64,000 nucleotides of DNA, taken from positions 248,001 through 312,000 of the forward strand of contig JAQPZY010001415.1 in the NCBI GenBank assembly GCA_029931535.1, written 5' to 3'. The translations under genes and the position numbers were made by a program. The first letter of the stretch is position 1. Every line of letters starts with the position of its first letter. Under the pieces are notes generated by a model, which worked only from the letters and a program-made list of their open reading frames with translations, was not told the origin of the DNA and did no database searches. This DNA is from Margaritifera margaritifera. Its lineage: Eukaryota; Mollusca; Bivalvia; Unionida; Margaritiferidae. Positions 15,608 to 28,470 of this stretch are shown piece by piece.

Positions 15608-16607
15608 GTACTTCCTATTACCGTGGTACTACCTAGAAAACATACCCCAAAAAGTTTCACTATACTTACTTTTTAATTTATATCCTATTGCGTCAGTAAT
15701 AAACATGTGTTGCATTTGTCATGGTGAATGATTTTGGTTTCCGATCAAGGGGATCGCCAAAGAGTTTGGATATTCCGAGGTGACCTCAAATGGGAGGCGC
15801 TCTAAAGAGAACGTCCTATTACCGCGGCAACTGAGAAATACAGTGACCGTCGGTAACTACAGTATCAAAGTAAAACAAAAATTAAAAAATCAGGAACTAT
15901 TATTTAAAAGCAACACATTTAAAAACAAAATGTCAACATTAAATTTACAAATGTAATCAAGATCTGTTTTTTGCTTAAGTTGTAATAAATCCTTGAACTA
16001 ATTATGGTTTATGATATTCTTATGTTATATTACATGGTATATTTTTATATTTAACCCCAACCCAGGTAAACTTTAATTGTATGCCCCATGTCTAGAAAAC
16101 ATCTTTATAAATTTGAAGGGATGACATGGTTCATTAACTTGCCTTTATACTACTGATCTTAGAACCCACACTAACACAAAACTCACGAGTTTGACAATAC
16201 GCCCTTAATGGGCCCTTTCACAAGATAAATAACAATTTTTATCGAAGAGCGTCAGTCAGGTCACCAATTCTGCTTGTATTGTTTAAATTGTGAAGCAGAC
16301 GATTTTGTAGACATTGTGCTCGGCGCTATTTTATAACTGAAAAGAGAGAAACAAAATGGGATTGAAACTGGATATAGTATGAACGGGAAATTACACTTAC
16401 TTAAATTTGTACATTGAAAGGAAATCGACGATTTTGTTTATCCTGAATAGAGTTATTCTTCAATTTTTTTACATTCACGGGTATGTAAACTTCCTGACAT
16501 TATGTTTACATGCAGGTTATTTAATGTTACGCATGATGACATCACTGAACAAAAATGTTTAAATGCCGCGATAATAATAAGCATACCGAGGTAATAGGAC
16601 GTGCCAC

Positions 16608-16726
<119 letters not shown>

Positions 16727-16729
16727 AAA

Positions 16730-18045
16730 GTTATACATATTAATTAATACTACTACGTTATGGAATTGAATTTGTATACATTGGTCACATTTAATAGACC
16801 ATGTTATGCTATGAGGTCTTAACATCAAGGAATTTTGAAGTTAATGAGTTGACATTGAATACATTTTCCGCGCATGAGTGTAAACACAAATGTTTGATAC
16901 AATAGAAAACAACAATAATTAATAATCATTTGAATACGTAAATTAAATTAGTGTTAATTCAATTAAATCACTGTTTGATAATCTATGCTAACCTTAATAT
17001 AGTTCATTGTTAAATATACAGAGATGTAAATAGCTATGAATATGTATTTTGAGCATTGTGTAACTTATTAGCAACATTGTATTACATGTTCATACACGTG
17101 AGCATTTTTAACTTAATTAAATTTGTTGTTCAATGTTATTTCTTTTCATTCATGATTTTTACTGAATATGTATGTCACCACTGAATTCGCTTAAATTTCT
17201 TTTGAACAGATTTTTAAAATGACATCAGATGTATCGATAGAACCTTTATGAACAAATCATGGCACCTGCAACAAATGAGTAAGATTATATTCTACATGAA
17301 AGGTTTGCATCCCCTAATTATGTAAATATTACGAAAATGTAAATAGTTGTAATTAGTTAGATAATACTTAAGAAGGTGTACTTAATAACATATTTGAGCC
17401 TCATACATCGTGAGACAACATCGAGGTCATGGGCTTGAAGAAATTCATAATAATACTTAGCTCAAATACCTGTGTCTAATAAAATTAGGTATTTTTATTG
17501 TAAAATTTCTTTTAACTATCCCAATCTTTGCAATTAAATAGAATTAAAAATGTGTTTGGTTTCCCATATATATCTGTTGACCGGTTGGTTGTTTCGTATT
17601 TGGAATAGTTACCTCGTGCATAAAGCCATATATTAGATAGTGTAATCTCTATCAAATATAACCGTTAAAATATGAATTTTCTCACAATTAATTCTATAGA
17701 TTTTTATTGTGTTTATGCAAGTTTGTAAAGCAATTTCCTCTGTTTGGTCCAATAATCAAGTTACCAGAACATGTTTATTATTGGACAAAAGACGATTACA
17801 AATATGAAATATTCTCATGCCCTACATAAAATGCATTAAAGGCATACAATAGCACCACAAGAATGGAGTGTGAATTCCTTTGTTAATACACGGATGCAAC
17901 CGACTTGATATAAAACCATCAAAGTACAATGTCCATGTACATGATATTATATGAATTGTTGATTTATGTGAAGATGCTTCCTTGCCCTTTTTGCTTCCAA
18001 AAGAATATGCATAATTGTTGCCGTATGTGTTTAAAAAAAGGCGAC
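16730..18045. other. Anonymous AT-rich spacer
   Basis: I find no coding, repeat or RNA signal strong enough to report. A weak similarity of 17570-17610 to 50545-50580 is noted among the rejected items. Confidence 0.45.
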
Positions 18046-18049
18046 AAAT

Positions 18050-18250
18050 GGATGATAAGTGGCAGCGAACAAGTGGTCATAGTATTAGAATCATGATCGG
18101 CATGTTATGGATTGAAGTCCCGCACCTACATACTTGTGCCGGCTGCTTCGGGGTATCCTTGGGCAAGATACTTTACTCCCATAGACCCAGCACAAAATAA
18201 GCAAAGCTGGTAAATGTGTCATAAAACTCTACTATTAGAAAAGAAAGATT
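18050..18250 (+). mobile_element. Degenerate SINE with marine-invertebrate core
   Basis: The stretch GCCGGCTGCTTCGGGGTATC followed by CTTGGGCAAGATACTTTACT matches a core I know from SINE-like repeats in many marine invertebrate genomes. Upstream, GGATTGAAGTCCCGCAC resembles a decayed B box (GGTTCGAATCCC), and AACAAGTGGTCATAG a decayed A box. The copy is old, and no target site duplication is visible. Confidence 0.6.
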
Positions 18251-18370
18251 TATGTATTCAGCATATTCTGCGTGGTGTATAACAACCTGTGCATATTGTT
18301 TACTTTCAAGTACATTATTTTTTCAGATGTAGTGTGATGCAAGATTAAGAATTATAAATTGCGTGGATCA

Positions 18371-18525
18371 AAGTTTTCAGAGATAGTCTTCTGTGTCATA
18401 ACACGAGTTCAGAGTTTTCAGAGATAGTTTTCTGTGTCATAACACAAGTTCAGAGTTTTCAGAGATAGTTGTCTGTGTCATAACACGATTTCATAGTTTT
18501 CAGAGATAGTTGTCTGTGTCATAAT
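18371..18525 (+). repeat. 41-bp tandem repeat, 4 copies
   Basis: The unit AGTTTTCAGAGATAGTYKTC recurs at 18372, 18413, 18454 and 18495, an exact 41-base period with a few substitutions. Confidence 0.95.
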
Positions 18526-18529
18526 TTTG

Positions 18530-19270
18530 TGATTGGTTTGTATACCCTTTTACTACCGGATAATTCTCATTATCAAAAATAGGTGTTGTATGTGCGAATC
18601 AGTCAAGAATCAAAAGATCAAAATTTATCATTTAATTAAGACACGAAAATGTATGTTGCTAATTGTGTGAACTTTAAATATAATTATGTATTCAATCATG
18701 TATGTCTTTCCTATCAATCCTTCACAGAAGTTCAAACCACTGGAAATGAGTGTGAGTTGCCAGACAAACTGACTACGGAACTGTAATTTTATATTTTAAT
18801 AAAATATGTATTTATAGAATCAAGATGTAAGCAAAGTTAAAGTGAAATGGAGCATGCTATAAATGTAGCCTTTTTATGCCTTTTATGATCAACACCCCTC
18901 CCCACCACAATCTTTACATTTTCCGAACATTGCTTCCTTTTCTTTCAACACATTCTCCATCAACACAACTTACTCCTTTTCAGTCCAATTTGCACATCCT
19001 TTTTTTCTTTCCTTCACTTTCATCCATTTGTTATAACACACACAATACACCCTATGCAGAAGCCGATACAGTCGATACAGCCGATACGATTGTTTACGGA
19101 AGTCAATTATTTAAGTATTACGTAACTCTCAACTAAGTTTACCCAAATTGTAAGAGACCGATCTTTGTGAATCAAAAATTGAGTGAACACTCACACGAGG
19201 GACAAACGAGGGTATTTTGAGTAAAGTTTCTTACGCAACTTATGGAATTTAGTGAATAAGGGCCCTGAGC
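18530..19270. other. Anonymous spacer
   Basis: A pyrimidine-rich stretch (about 18890-19040) and a short GCCGATAC/GTCGATAC triplication near 19055-19085 are the only structure I see. The 86-codon frame at 18876-19136 is low-complexity and unsupported. Confidence 0.45.
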
Positions 19271-19274
19271 TTGT

Positions 19275-19920
19275 AAGTCCATATATTCCATGCTCAAAGC
19301 GGAGGTTTGTTATGATGGACTCTCCAACAGTGATAGTTCTTTCGTGGTGTTCTATGGCCTCTGTCATGGTGTTCTCCAGGAGGATGGTAAACAGCGTAGA
19401 GGAAAGAGGACTGCTGTGACGTACGCTAGCAATTCTTTAGAACCACTCCCCAATTTAACCATTCACAAGGACAGCACTTGCTGAGTTTCTGTACATTTCT
19501 TGGATCGTGTTTGTGAGTTTGTTTCCCATGTTAAATTTCCTCATGGTAGCTGAGAGTGCCTAATGCCACACTCTGTCCAAAGCTTTGTTCAAGTCTATGA
19601 ACACGGGGAACAGTTCAAGTTGATGTTGCGGATATATTTCACAAATCGAGCTTAGGTTGAATATCTGTTTCATAGTACTTTTTAACGCTTGAAACCTGCC
19701 TGCCCTTTGGTAATGACTCTCTCTGCTTGGGGTTGTAGTCTGTTCATTAGAACTTTCAACGTGACCTTACTTAGATGGATTATCAGACTGATGGTTCGGT
19801 AGTTTGAACAGAGTTGGTGGTTACCCTTCATTGGCAGAATTATGATGAGGGACTTCTTTGTCTTCCAGATTTTATTGCATATCTGATTTAGCAAGACACT
19901 TATGACATACACCACCTACT
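19275..19920 (-). pseudogene. LINE reverse transcriptase fragment
   Basis: The minus-strand frame at 19915-19682 reads KGNHQLCSNYRTISLIIHLS, then KVTLKVLMNRLQPQAE and KGQAGFKR. This is the fingers/palm start of non-LTR reverse transcriptases (usual form NYRTISLISHPSK...QAGFRAGRST). After frameshifts the same strand continues with VFIDLNKALDRVWH (motif A region, FIDFKKAFDRVWH) and ATMRKFNMGNKL, then SAVLVNG and finally LENTMTEAIEHHE. Gene order is preserved over about 640 bp, so this is one element with internal stops. The RTE/Jockey-like subgroup is inference. Confidence 0.85.
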
Positions 19921-20345
19921 CTGATGAGGTATGTGGGAATGTTGTCTGTACCTGCTACACAAAGCCAATATGTCAAAATGCAGACATACATATATCCTCG
20001 TTCCACGGAGTTGCTAAGTGGAAATCTTAGCTTGAAAATATACTCATATTATTTTTAATGGTTCTTTTCGTCGAAGAATGAAACTCAATACATTGTTTGC
20101 GAGCAGACTTTGAAAAGGAATAGTGGTGTTTGAGGTTTAGCTAAATTTAGCATAGTGATCCCTGTATACTGCGATCCTAGAGCATGGTGCTTCCTGTATC
20201 CTGCGGTGTTAACTTGATATTATACTGATAATATTTTACGTAATTTGACCTCTCTATGACATGATACTTTCTTCACTAACTTTTAACTAGACCATAATTG
20301 TATTTTGGATTGTGTCACATGTAACCTAGTTTTACTTTCAGAGGA
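19921..20345. other. Anonymous spacer
   Basis: Nothing recognisable is visible. A short near-duplicate (GATCCCTGTATACTGCGATC and GTGCTTCCTGTATCCTGCGG) occurs at about 20155-20205. Confidence 0.4.
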
Positions 20346-21190
20346 TTGTATATCAGCTCGACATTTTCCCTTATCAATTTATACATAATAAAGCTCGAAC
20401 ATATCAGCTCGACATTTTCCCTTATCAATTTATACATAATAAAGCTCGAACATATCAGCTCGACATTTTCCCTTATCAATTTATACATAATAAAGCTCGA
20501 ACATATCAGCTCGACATTTTCCCTTATCAATTTATACATAATAAAGCTCGAACATATCAGCTCGACATTTTCCCTTATCAATTTATACATAATAAAGCTC
20601 GAACATATCAGCTCGACATTTTCCCGTATCAATTTATACATAATAAAGCTCGAACATATCAGCTCGACATTTTCAATTTATACATAATAAAGCTCGAACA
20701 TATCAGCTCGACATTTTCCCTTATCAATTTATACATAATAAAGCTCGAACATATCAGCTCGACATTTTCCCGTATCAATTTATACATAATAAAGCTCGAA
20801 CATATCAGCTCGACATTTTCCCTTATCAATTTATACATAATAAAGCTCGAACATATCAGCTCGACATTTTCCCGTATCAATTTATACATAATAAAGCTCG
20901 AACATATCAGCTCGACATTTTCCCGTATCAATTTATACATAATAAAGCTCGAACATATCAGCTCGACATATTCAATTTATACATAATAAAGCTCGAACAT
21001 ATCAGCTCGACATTTTCCCTTATCAATTTATACATAATAAAGCTCGAACATATCAGCTCGACATTTTCCCTTATCAATTTATACATAATAAAGCTCGAAC
21101 ATATCAGCTCGACATTTTCCCTTATCAATTTATACATAATAAAGCTCGAACATATCAGCTCGACATTTTCCCTTATCAATTTATAATAAA
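20346..21190 (+). repeat. 51-bp minisatellite, about 16-17 units
   Basis: The unit begins CAGCTCGACATTTTCCCTTA. Two units (near 20671 and 20969) lack about 8-9 bases and sit six units apart, evidence of block duplication. A T/G variant (CCCTTATC or CCCGTATC) also alternates. The single-copy counterpart is at 45030-45090 in block B. The frames of about 70-110 codons are artefacts of the 17-codon period. Confidence 0.97.
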
Positions 21191-21632
21191 GCTTTCATGG
21201 GTATAAGTTGCGTTCAAGGAACAAATATTCACATTATTTCGTCAAAACTAATATGATTTGTAGATTTCTATATATTTATTTATTTTCTTGCTTGCAGTTA
21301 TGTTTACTTAGGTAATCCAAAATCATTTTGAGATGGTTTTATAATTTGTAAACAATCATCAGAGAATGCAGCTTTATCGCGGATTCAACAGTAAATTAAC
21401 GGATAGATTATTTGTCGTGAAACATGAAGGCAATATTTGGAATGAAAAACATTGATGAATACACTTGTGAGTTTGATTATTTGTCCATATTCTTTCAAAT
21501 AATAACAGCAATGTTGCGAACTTCTATAAACTTTCAGACTCATATTTGTACTAATTTTCAACACTTTTGGACATTAAACTGTTTAATTTTCATGGTTACT
21601 GGTTACAGCCCTGCCTCATCAGTCATCATCAA

Positions 21633-21818
21633 GTTTCATAGCAGTCGATCAACAAACTGCAAAATGGATTACAAATATATAGACGGTTATTGTCTGAAGA
21701 GGTCCTTATTGGCGACCTCGTAGAGGTAGTGCGTATATGATTCCTTTTTTGCGTTCATCCGTCACATATATTTGTAATCCAACATATGTATCAGTTTGTT
21801 GATCGACTGCTATGAAAC
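21633..21818. repeat. Perfect-armed inverted repeat (stem-loop)
   Basis: The 27 bases at 21633-21659 (GTTTCATAGCAGTCGATCAA...) are exactly complementary to 21792-21818, and the 15 bases at 21666-21680 (GGATTACAAATATAT) to 21766-21780. The central region is about 85 bases. The corresponding place in block B (about 45430-45625) lacks the arms. Confidence 0.92.
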
Positions 21819-21823
21819 TAGAG

Positions 21824-22615
21824 AATGACATTTTGGCATCGTCTGAAGATCATCTTATTGACCAAATACTAATCACGTGCTTTTGCCAGAGTAATTGCCC
21901 TTTATGATTTGCAACAGGAAGCAGTGTATTGGCAGTATTTCTTATTACAGTTATTCTCGCTGTTTTTACAATTGCATTCTGTATAACTTGGTACACATAT
22001 TGAATATTATCGGAAGATGAGCATATTGATTATCACTATATTCCCAATATTTTGCTAGAGTTATCACCCTTATGACTAACCGTTTGATGTAATATTTGAC
22101 AGAGTTTTGAGATTGCTTCTGTGATTTCGTAAGAATTATTGGCCATTTTGATTTCCAACTGGAGCTTATAAATTTCGCAACTGTTTTTGATAAATGTAGT
22201 AACGAAGACCAAATTCCGTCTATGATTTTGGGCTGGGAAATCTAGAGATTTTGGGCAAATTTACGTAAGAATTTTGCATACCACTCTTTTAGTTTGATTT
22301 TAATTGTCATATGGTTAGTCAATCCGTCAATCATCAAATTACAGATTTCAGTTTTCTTTTTCTAAAGTAGAGGTACTAAAAAAGTTTCCAAACTGTTTCA
22401 ATTTAATCAGAACGACTACGTCTCCGTCTGCAAATCACATAGGTTTCCAATTTTTGGGCAAAGGTGGATCGAGTTGGGAAACATATTTGACTTGTTTCAC
22501 TCGACGTTGAGGACAACACAGCTCGAGTTTTTGATTGGTGACCGTCGAGAATGGAATCATGGCATCGCAAAATTTTCTTCTTAGAGCAGTTAGACAGAGT
22601 TGTCATCCTAATGCA
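21824..22615. other. Spacer collinear with 45.65-46.5 kb
   Basis: The stretch is non-coding and aligns with block B, for example TTATCACTATA followed by TCCCAA near 22036 and 46018. It contains the single-copy counterpart (about 21828-21850) of the 21-bp array at 45.67 kb. Confidence 0.6.
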
Positions 22616-22617
22616 TC

Positions 22618-22618
<1 letters not shown>

Positions 22619-22651
<33 letters not shown>

Positions 22652-22668
22652 ACACAGACACACACACA
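22619..22668 (+). repeat. (CA)n microsatellite
   Basis: About 14 CA units, then an interrupted CACAGA stretch. Confidence 0.95.
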
Positions 22669-22905
22669 ATGAAATATAAAACATAAAATATCACGGCAAA
22701 CAAATTACAAGTTTGAAAGTATTTAGACTCCAATTTGTCACAGCATCACAGTACACTCATATTGAATAATCAGACTATCGGTTGTTGTGATAACGTATTG
22801 TACACATTTGCATTTTTATAACTTTGAATATTTCTGGTTTTTTATAATTTGTTTTTCCATCGCGCAAAATAAACTAACAAAAAGTCACTATAGTATAAAG
22901 CACAT

Positions 22906-24679
22906 GCAGCAAGGATCTAATGTGTGTACAATGACATAGCAGCAAGGATCTAATGTGTGTACAATGACATAGCAGTAAGGATATAATGTGTGTACAATGA
23001 CATAGCAGTAAGGATATAATGTGTGTACAATGACATAGCAGTAAGGATATAATGTGTGTAGAATGACATAGCAGCAAGGATCTAATGTGTGTACAATGAC
23101 ATAGCAGCAAGGATCTAATGTGTGTACAATGACATAGCAGTAAGGATCTAATGTGTGTACAATTACATAGCAGCAAGGATCTAATGTGTGTACAATGACA
23201 TAGCAGCAAGAATCTAATGTGTGTACAATGACATAGCAGCAAGGATCTACTGTGTGCACAATAACATAGCAGTAAGGATCTAATGTGTGTACAATGACAT
23301 AGCAGCAAGGATCTAATGTGTGTACAATGACATAGCAGAAAGGATCTAATGTGTGTACAATGACATAGCAGTAAGTATCTAATGTGTGTACAATGACATA
23401 GCAGTAAGGATATAATGTGTGTACAATGACATAGCAGTAAGGATCTAATGCGTGTACAATGACATAGCAGCAAGGATCTAATGTGTGTACAAAGGATCTA
23501 ATGTGTGTACAATGACATAGCAGCAAGGATCTAATGTGTACTACAATGACATAGCAGTAAGGATCTAATGTGTGTACAATGACATAGCAGTAAGGATCTA
23601 ATGTGTGTACAATGACATAGCAGCAAGGATCTAATGTGTGTACAATGGCACAGCAGTAAGGATCTAATGTGTGTACAATGACATAGCAGCAAGGATCTAA
23701 TGTTTGTAGAATGACATGCAGCAAGGATCTAATGTGTGTACAATGACATAGCAGTAAGGATCTAATGTGTCTACAATGACATAGCAGTAAGGAACTAATG
23801 TGTGTACAATGACATAGAAGCAAGGATGTAATGTGTGTACAATGACATAGAAGCAAGGATCTAATGTGTGTACAATGACATAGAAGCAAGGATTTAATGT
23901 GTGTACAATGACATAGCAGCAAGGATCTAATGTGTGTAAAATGACATAGCAGTAAGGATATAATGTGTGTACAATGACATAGCAGTAAGGATATAATGTG
24001 TGTACAATGACATAGCAGCAAGGATCTAATGTGTGTACAATGACATAGCAGCAAGGATCTAATGTGTGTACAATTACATAGCAGCAAGGATCTAATGTGT
24101 GTACAATGACATAGCAGTAAGGATCTAATGTGTGTACAATGACATAGCAGTAAGGATCTAATGTGTGTACACAAACATAGAAGCAAGGATCTAATGTGTG
24201 TACAATGACATAGCAGCAAGGATATAATGTGTTTACAATGACATAGCAGCAAGGATCTAATGTCTGTACACCAACATAGCAGCAAGGATCTAATGTTTGT
24301 ACGATGACATAGCAGTAAGAATCTTATGTGCGTACAATGACATAGCAGTAAGGATCTAATGTGTGTACAATGACATAGCAGTAAGGATATAATGTGTGTA
24401 CACCAACATAGCAGTAAGTATCTAATGTGTCTACAATGACATGGCAGTAAGGATCTAATGTGTGTACAATGACACAACAGTAAGGATCTAATGTGTGTAC
24501 AATGACATAGCAGTAAGGATTTAATGTGTGTACAATGACATAGCAGTAAGGATATAATGTGTGTACACCAACATAGCAGCAAGGATCTAATGTGGTGTAC
24601 ACCAACACAGCAGTAAGGATCTAAGGTGTGTAGAATGACATAGCAGTAAGGATCTAATGTGTGTATAAGGACATAGCAG
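22906..24679 (+). repeat. 33-bp minisatellite, about 53 units
   Basis: The unit begins GCAGCAAGGATCTAATGTGT. It varies at a C/T site (GCAGCAAGG or GCAGTAAGG) and a C/A site (GATCTAAT or GATATAAT), so variant maps can be drawn. A single copy remains at about 46945-46975 in block B. The 607-codon minus-strand frame here is an artefact of the 11-codon period. Confidence 0.97.
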
Positions 24680-25105
24680 ATCTGGAAGTTTGTGCCTTCA
24701 GCAGGTTTCATGACCCTAACATAAATAGTGTCATCGAAATAAAACTCAAGGTGAATTTATATGACCCCAAAAGTATATGTCACAGAGTTCTATCTTAAGA
24801 TTATTGATTCACATCTTTTATCGCAAGTACGCAGCTTGTTACATTTAGTTACTATAAACAGGGCACATATTAGGCAAAACAAAATGTTAGAATCAAGAAA
24901 ATGTCGGGCATAGTGACCAAATAATAGGACATGGCACTTTAAAATGATGCTTCCTGAAATCAAGTTTCGTGATCGTACGGAGACAAAGCGTGCAAAACTA
25001 ACACAAGGCAAACTTTAGCAAAGGTCATAAAAAGGGAGAAAAGACATTTAGAATATAATTCCAATTACTACCAATATCTTACCACAGCCAGAGCTTAAGT
25101 TCATA
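24680..25105. other. Spacer collinear with 46.97-47.3 kb and 62.28-62.7 kb
   Basis: Three-way similarity: the core GCAGATCTGGAAGTTTGTGC followed by CTTCAGCAGGTTTCATG here compares with GCAGATGTGGAGGTTCGTCT at 46970 and GAATATCTGGAGGTTCTGTC at 62290. No gene is visible. Confidence 0.65.
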
Positions 25106-25106
25106 C

Positions 25107-25495
25107 AGAATATTAGTTATGACAGGATTAAGCCCATACAGAATACTATTTATGACAGGATTAAGTCCATACAGAATACTAGTTATGACTGGATTAAGTC
25201 CATACAGAATACTAGTTATGACTGGATTAAGTCCATACAGAATACAAGTTATGACTGGATTAAGTCCACACAGAATACTAGTTATGACTGGATTAAGTCC
25301 AAACAGAATACAAGTTATGACTGGATTAAGTCCATACAGAATACTAGTTATGACTGGATTAAGTCCATACAGAATACTAGTTATGACAGGATTAAGTCCA
25401 TACAGAATACAAGTTATGACTGGATTAAGTCCATACAGAAAACAAGTTATGACAGGATTAAGTCCATACAGAATACAAGTTATGACAGGATAGCT
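25107..25495 (+). repeat. 33-bp minisatellite, about 12 units
   Basis: The unit begins TTATGACTGGATTAAGTCCA, and C/G, T/A variants mark unit types. The single-copy counterpart with the same flank (AAGTTATGACTGGATAGCTT) is at about 62764-62783. Confidence 0.95.
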
Positions 25496-25760
25496 TTAGA
25501 TGTTACCTTTAGGAGGCAGTTGCAAAACGGTATTTTTCGTTCATAAATTAATGAGCATTAAAACCTCTGTCAAGACAGATAATTTTAAAACGTAACATTT
25601 TACTAAAATTCGGGTTTGAATTTATAGATACATTTAAACATATAGAGGCTAATGAATTGGAAATTATATGCATGCATGTGTGTACGTATGTATGTACGTT
25701 TGTGCGTATGAATCTACATATGTATATTTGGATACTCTTTATTGTCTCCTGTGGAGCGTT

Positions 25761-26010
25761 TGTACAATGTAACATACTAATAGCCAGGTATTGTACAATG
25801 TAACATACTAATAGCCAGGTATTGTACAATGTAACATACTAATAGCCAGGTATTGTACAATGTAACATACTAATAGCCGGGTATTGTACAATGTAACATA
25901 CTAATAGCCAGGTATTGTACAATGTAACATACTAATAGCCAGGTATTGTACAATGTAGCATACTAATAGCCAGGTATTGTACAATGTAGCATACTAATAG
26001 CCAGGTATTG
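25761..26010 (+). repeat. 31-bp minisatellite, about 8 units
   Basis: The unit begins TGTACAATGTAACATACTAA and is nearly invariant, so the array is young. Confidence 0.97.
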
Positions 26011-26533
26011 TAATTAAAGATGGATACAAAAACTGCAGCGACGGCAATTCTTTTAAAAAAAACTAACCATCGTTAGAGTCTGTGACAAGAAATGCTCTGT
26101 TTTTCTTTCTTTTGATGATGATCGGATAAAGTAAACTAATTTTGATTTTGTTTCAGTGGTTGTTAATTCCACTCGCTCTCATCAGCAGTAATTCCACTCG
26201 CCCTCATCAACAGAAATGAGGTAGAGTTAACTACTATCATATATTGATACAGACAATAACATTTGCATGTCTTGTTAATGATGTCGGTTGCCTGTTTGCG
26301 CTTCTATTTAAAATTGAAAATACTAATTTTGGATTTAAACTTTTGTTTCGATAAAAGCATCGAACTATATAAATTTGTAAACCTTGCACTATTACAAGAC
26401 ATATGGAGATGCAATATCGAGATACAATAGACAAGTGGTAATGGCTAGTAAAACTGAGAGAGAGAGACAGACAGACAGACAGAGAATTGTGACAAATGAT
26501 CCAATAGACAAATGGTAAATGTTAGTAAAACTC

Positions 26534-26597
<64 letters not shown>

Positions 26598-27075
26598 ATG
26601 ACAGGTCTAACGCATACTGTAAACAATAGTAAAGACGGTCCGTTTTTAAGCATGTACACATGTGTACAAATTATTTACCTCTTGGAAAAATGTTCCATGG
26701 CATAATTCCAATTTTTCTAAGCAAGCTCTTTCCACTAAAGGTAGAATATACTTCTGTTGGCGTACATAACCTGCGAAGAAACACGCAATTGTCTAATGCG
26801 TGTCGTTTGTTAGAAGCAGAAGAAAAAAAAGGAAAAAAAAGAAACTTATAACAGTAGTAATAGGTAAACAACATGTCTAAAGTTTACTTTACTGTAATAT
26901 ACATGGTAATACACGAGGTAGGTCAAATGTGTACAATTCACAATATCATAGTATGCTGACTCGCCCAAGCGACATAAACATGAAACTTGAGCTTGCAGGT
27001 TTAGATTTGCATTGCATTATAACCATTGCTTAATCAAATGTACAAAATAATATAATACTTCGGCATACAATTATG
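26011..27075. other. Spacer with (GA)n microsatellite
   Basis: A two-copy repeat of TAATTCCACTCG lies at about 26164-26200, and a (GA)n run at about 26536-26594 sits beside GAGA/CAGA interruptions at 26458-26483. The flanks CAATAGACAAGTGGTAATGG and CAATAGACAAATGGTAAATG (26426 and 26501) show a local duplication around the microsatellite. I see no gene. Confidence 0.6.
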
Positions 27076-27077
27076 GC

Positions 27078-27415
27078 ACATTCTTTAAGTTTTTGGAGTC
27101 ATTATGATTTCACTCCCAAAGTATGCATACATCTCACTTTAAGTTATTGGAGTCATTATGATTTCACTCCCAAAGTATGCATACAACTCACTTTAAGTTA
27201 TTGGTGTCATTATGATTTCACTCCCAAAGTATGCATACATCTCACTTTAAGTTATTGGAGTCATTATGATTTCACTCCCAAAGTATGCATACATCTCACT
27301 TTAAGTTATTGGTGTCATTATGATTTCACTCCCAAAGTATGCATACATCTCGCTTTAAGTTATTGGAGTCATTATGATTTCACTCCCAAAGTATGCATAC
27401 AACTCACTTTAAGTC
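27078..27415 (+). repeat. 54-bp minisatellite, about 6 units
   Basis: The unit begins TCATTATGATTTCACTCCCA. The near-identical units carry only A/T and T/A variants. The 137-codon frame is an artefact of the 18-codon period. Confidence 0.96.
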
Positions 27416-27419
27416 TTTA

Positions 27420-28284
27420 TAAACATGGAAGTTTCGTTTGCAAAACAGGGAGAACCCCCCCCCCCCCGACAAATTCTAGAACATAAGTCACACGTTGAAA
27501 GATCAAATTCATAAGGAAATCCCTGCACACGATATGGAGAATATTGTACAAAAAAGAAGTTATATACATAAACTCCATACATCATGTATATAATCTTATA
27601 GTCCTGTGTTATCAATGACCCAGAACTTGTATCTTTCGACCAATAGAATGCAGTTTTACCAGAAGAGACCAACTAAGAGTACGGTCCTTGATTAACCAAA
27701 ATCCGAAGGCATTTAAAAATAATACTTAAAAATATATTACGGTTTCCCTGTGATATAAATATGGACTATCTGGGATAATTTAGGTCGATACTAGTAGAGA
27801 AAATCATATATGATACGGTTAAAGTGCAGCTGTATTTCCACACACCAAGAAATGCAAGGCAGATAAGTGCTAAGGATATGTTGTCTCAGCACAGTTTAAC
27901 TTATTTCCCTTGGGAGTGCCACAAAATTAATCCTACGTGCCATAAGCATTTAATTATTAAACAAAAAATTAAGATAAATCAAAATTGGTATAGATAACAT
28001 ATTTTGACTCATATTTACAATGAGTTATAAGATCTAAATTTGGGGATTTTAGTTCTGTAATTCATTTCATCTTCTTTTCACGTTTGATATATAATGCATT
28101 GATCACGCTGTTGTAAATATACTCACAGACGCGGCAGACTTATGTGTACCTAAATTAGAGATCAACTTTTGGCAACAATAACGGTCAATTGTGTGGATAG
28201 CGTGGGTAAGGACGAAATGACAATATTCTTCAAACTACTAGGCAGAGATGGACTACTCTGAGGGATGTAGGGAAGAGAATCTGG
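27420..28284. other. Anonymous spacer
   Basis: A short C homopolymer at about 27456-27468 and nothing else that I can support. Confidence 0.45.
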
Positions 28285-28470
28285 GTACTACATCAGTAAT
28301 TATTAAATGAGGTACTACATCAGTAATTATTAAATGAGGTACTACATCAGTAATTATTAAATGAGGTACTACATCAGTAATTATTAAATGAGGTACTACA
28401 TCAGTAATTATTAAATGAGGTACTACATCAGTAATTATTAAATGAGGTACTACATCAGTAATTATTAAAC
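28285..28470 (+). repeat. 27-bp minisatellite, 7 units
   Basis: The unit begins GTACTACATCAGTAATTATT. The units are practically identical, suggesting a very recent expansion. Confidence 0.97.

Noticed and set aside
17570..17610. Similarity to 50545-50580 as a further duplication anchor
   Set aside because: Only a short shared TTGGAATAGTTAC core is seen, and the flanks do not align by eye.
22888..24711. 607-codon minus-strand frame
   Set aside because: It consists entirely of the 33-bp tandem unit. The 11-codon period keeps frames open by arithmetic. There is no start context, domain or splice signal.
20346..28470. Possible CRISPR arrays
   Set aside because: The arrays are head-to-tail repeats without unique spacers, and no cas-like gene exists. 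The sequence is eukaryotic.
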